Assembly: GCA_964036665.1 (NCBI GenBank)
Contig: OZ038527.1
Location: forward strand, 24,079,901 to 24,143,900
Reading direction: 5' to 3'
Length of the DNA stretch: 64,000 nt
Origin: Gordius sp. MW1
Taxonomy: Eukaryota; Nematomorpha; Gordioida; Gordea; Gordiidae
The notes below the pieces were generated by a model, which searched no databases, was not told where the DNA came from, and saw only the letters and a list, made by a program, of their open reading frames with translations. Both the position numbers and the translations under genes were made by a program. Positions 63,006 through 64,000 of the stretch are shown piece by piece (the stretch's first letter is position 1; each line of letters starts with the position of its first letter).

Positions 63006-63350
63006 GGGCTTGCCTTAATATCGGATTTTGCCGCGCAGCAAATATCGTCGTACGTGTTATAACATAGCCGTGTTTTAACTTCGAATTCACAGCAGATTTA
63101 CATTTCAGACGGCTAACATAACAGCGATTTTGTAAGATGCAAAAAAATTTGGGAGCTTAAATGTTGTCTCTTAAATTTTTAGGCATCAGCAAAGTTTGGA
63201 TTTAATCTCAAGAGTTGAAATAAACAAAAAAACGTTTTTAACTATCAAGGAATAAAATATTAATAATTACAACCGAGTTTGAACCATGAAATTATCGGAT
63301 TAAGATAAATTCGCGCGATTTGAATCTGAATCCAATATTAATACAAACCC
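63006..63350. mobile_element. PIF/Harbinger-type MITE, copy 2
   Basis: 345 bp, TIRs gggcttgccttaatatcgga and a diverged complement, flanked by TTA on both sides. About 85% like the copy at 9906-10243. Downstream of CYFIP exon 6, probably in its next intron. Confidence 0.87.
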
Positions 63351-63734
63351 TTAGAATCACCTTTGTTTAGAGTTTTACGAAACTTGGAGATTGTTCAAAA
63401 TTATGATCAAAATTGTTATTAAAACTTATTAGTAAGCGCGACTTGTTTGAGTTTGATAAGAATGACTGTATTCTTGGCCTAAAACTGTAAAACTTTAAGA
63501 TGTTACTTATGGAAAGCTCAAATAAAAATTGTAAATTAAGAGGGAGGCGGTGAGAGAGAATTAGAAGATTTTTCCAGAATTTCTCGCGGCAAATCTATTG
63601 AATCTATGAATGTAGTAGATTGAGGGTTTTTTGATTGCCCTAATTACTCGTATGATTGCTAGCGATTAAACTCCTGTCATCATTGTTTAATTTAAACCTT
63701 AGGCAACTTTTACCGAACGATAATACAAATAAGA
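63351..63734. other. Probable CYFIP intron, nothing recognised
   Basis: AT-rich, no coding frame or named repeat seen. Confidence 0.35.
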
Positions 63735-63901
63735 CATGGGCGTAGCCGGGGGGGAGCAGGGGGGAGCGGCTGCCCCCTCTAAATTGTAAAATTTGTTATA
63801 ATTTACCAAAATTAAAGCAATTTTAAAAAAATGTTCATTTTGCCCCTACTCAAATCATTATTGCCCCCCCCCCTCTAAGTTCATTGCTGGCTACGCCAAT
63901 G
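63735..63901. mobile_element. hAT-type MITE, CATGGGCGTAGCC family
   Basis: catgggcgtagccggg ... tggctacgccaatg with near-perfect 8-bp duplication AAATAAGA/AAAAAAGA. Confidence 0.85.
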
Positions 63902-64000
63902 AAAAAAGATGATATTTTATGAAAAATAAGTAAAGCATAATTACTAATCAATGTTAACCAGGTTTAGCAAAATAGATATTATTCGATGTTTGGATAGATT

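Overview
This is a window of AT-rich animal nuclear DNA, probably from an invertebrate. It holds short exons separated by AT-rich introns with GT-AG (and apparently two GC-AG) boundaries, recognisable metazoan genes (alsin, CYFIP/Sra-1, a promethin-like membrane protein), and a very heavy load of interspersed repeats. There are no prokaryotic features. No species call is possible from the sequence alone.

Host genes. (1) An alsin (ALS2)-like Rab5/Rac guanine-nucleotide exchange factor gene runs on the minus strand from 42403 down to 25585 in about 20 exons. These encode RCC1-like repeats, a degenerate DH domain, a PH domain, MORN repeats and the post-MORN linker. Three further minus-strand exons at 2705-3292 look like the end of its VPS9 domain. 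The ~22 kb between them is packed with nested mobile elements, and the central VPS9 exons were not found. (2) A two-exon promethin/LDAF1-like membrane protein lies at 54990-56185 (+). (3) The first six exons of a CYFIP (WAVE regulatory complex) gene lie at 60193-62859 (+) and probably run off the window.

The mobile block, 4.0-25.3 kb. A decayed Ty3/gypsy element (RT, RNase H and integrase pieces at about 4290-4759, 9705-10500 and 21323-21645) has been split by three insertions. The first is a palindromic retroelement (4760-9707) whose 115-bp terminal repeat sits as the loop between two ~2.03-kb inverted arms; a 123-bp stretch of gypsy sequence is repeated on both sides. The second is a PIF/Harbinger-type MITE (9906-10243, TTA target duplication). 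The third is a ~10.8-kb hAT-like unit (10509-21322) with TCTCG-rich ends and an ~8-bp target duplication. That unit contains three copies (12038-19800) of a Helitron/Helentron-like element carrying minisatellites with facing CCAAT boxes. A 105-bp satellite (22095-22861) and a minus-strand gypsy integrase fossil follow.

Elsewhere there are at least a dozen copies of a hAT-type MITE starting CATGGGCGTAGCC, several with clear 8-bp target duplications and one inserted into another copy of itself. There are also hAT elements with CGGGTTCGGGT-rich ends (one still encoding a dimerisation domain), a long-inverted-repeat element (47840-50035), RTE-like LINE scraps, further gypsy scraps near 52-53.7 kb, and a small LTR pair (58948-59864) just upstream of CYFIP.
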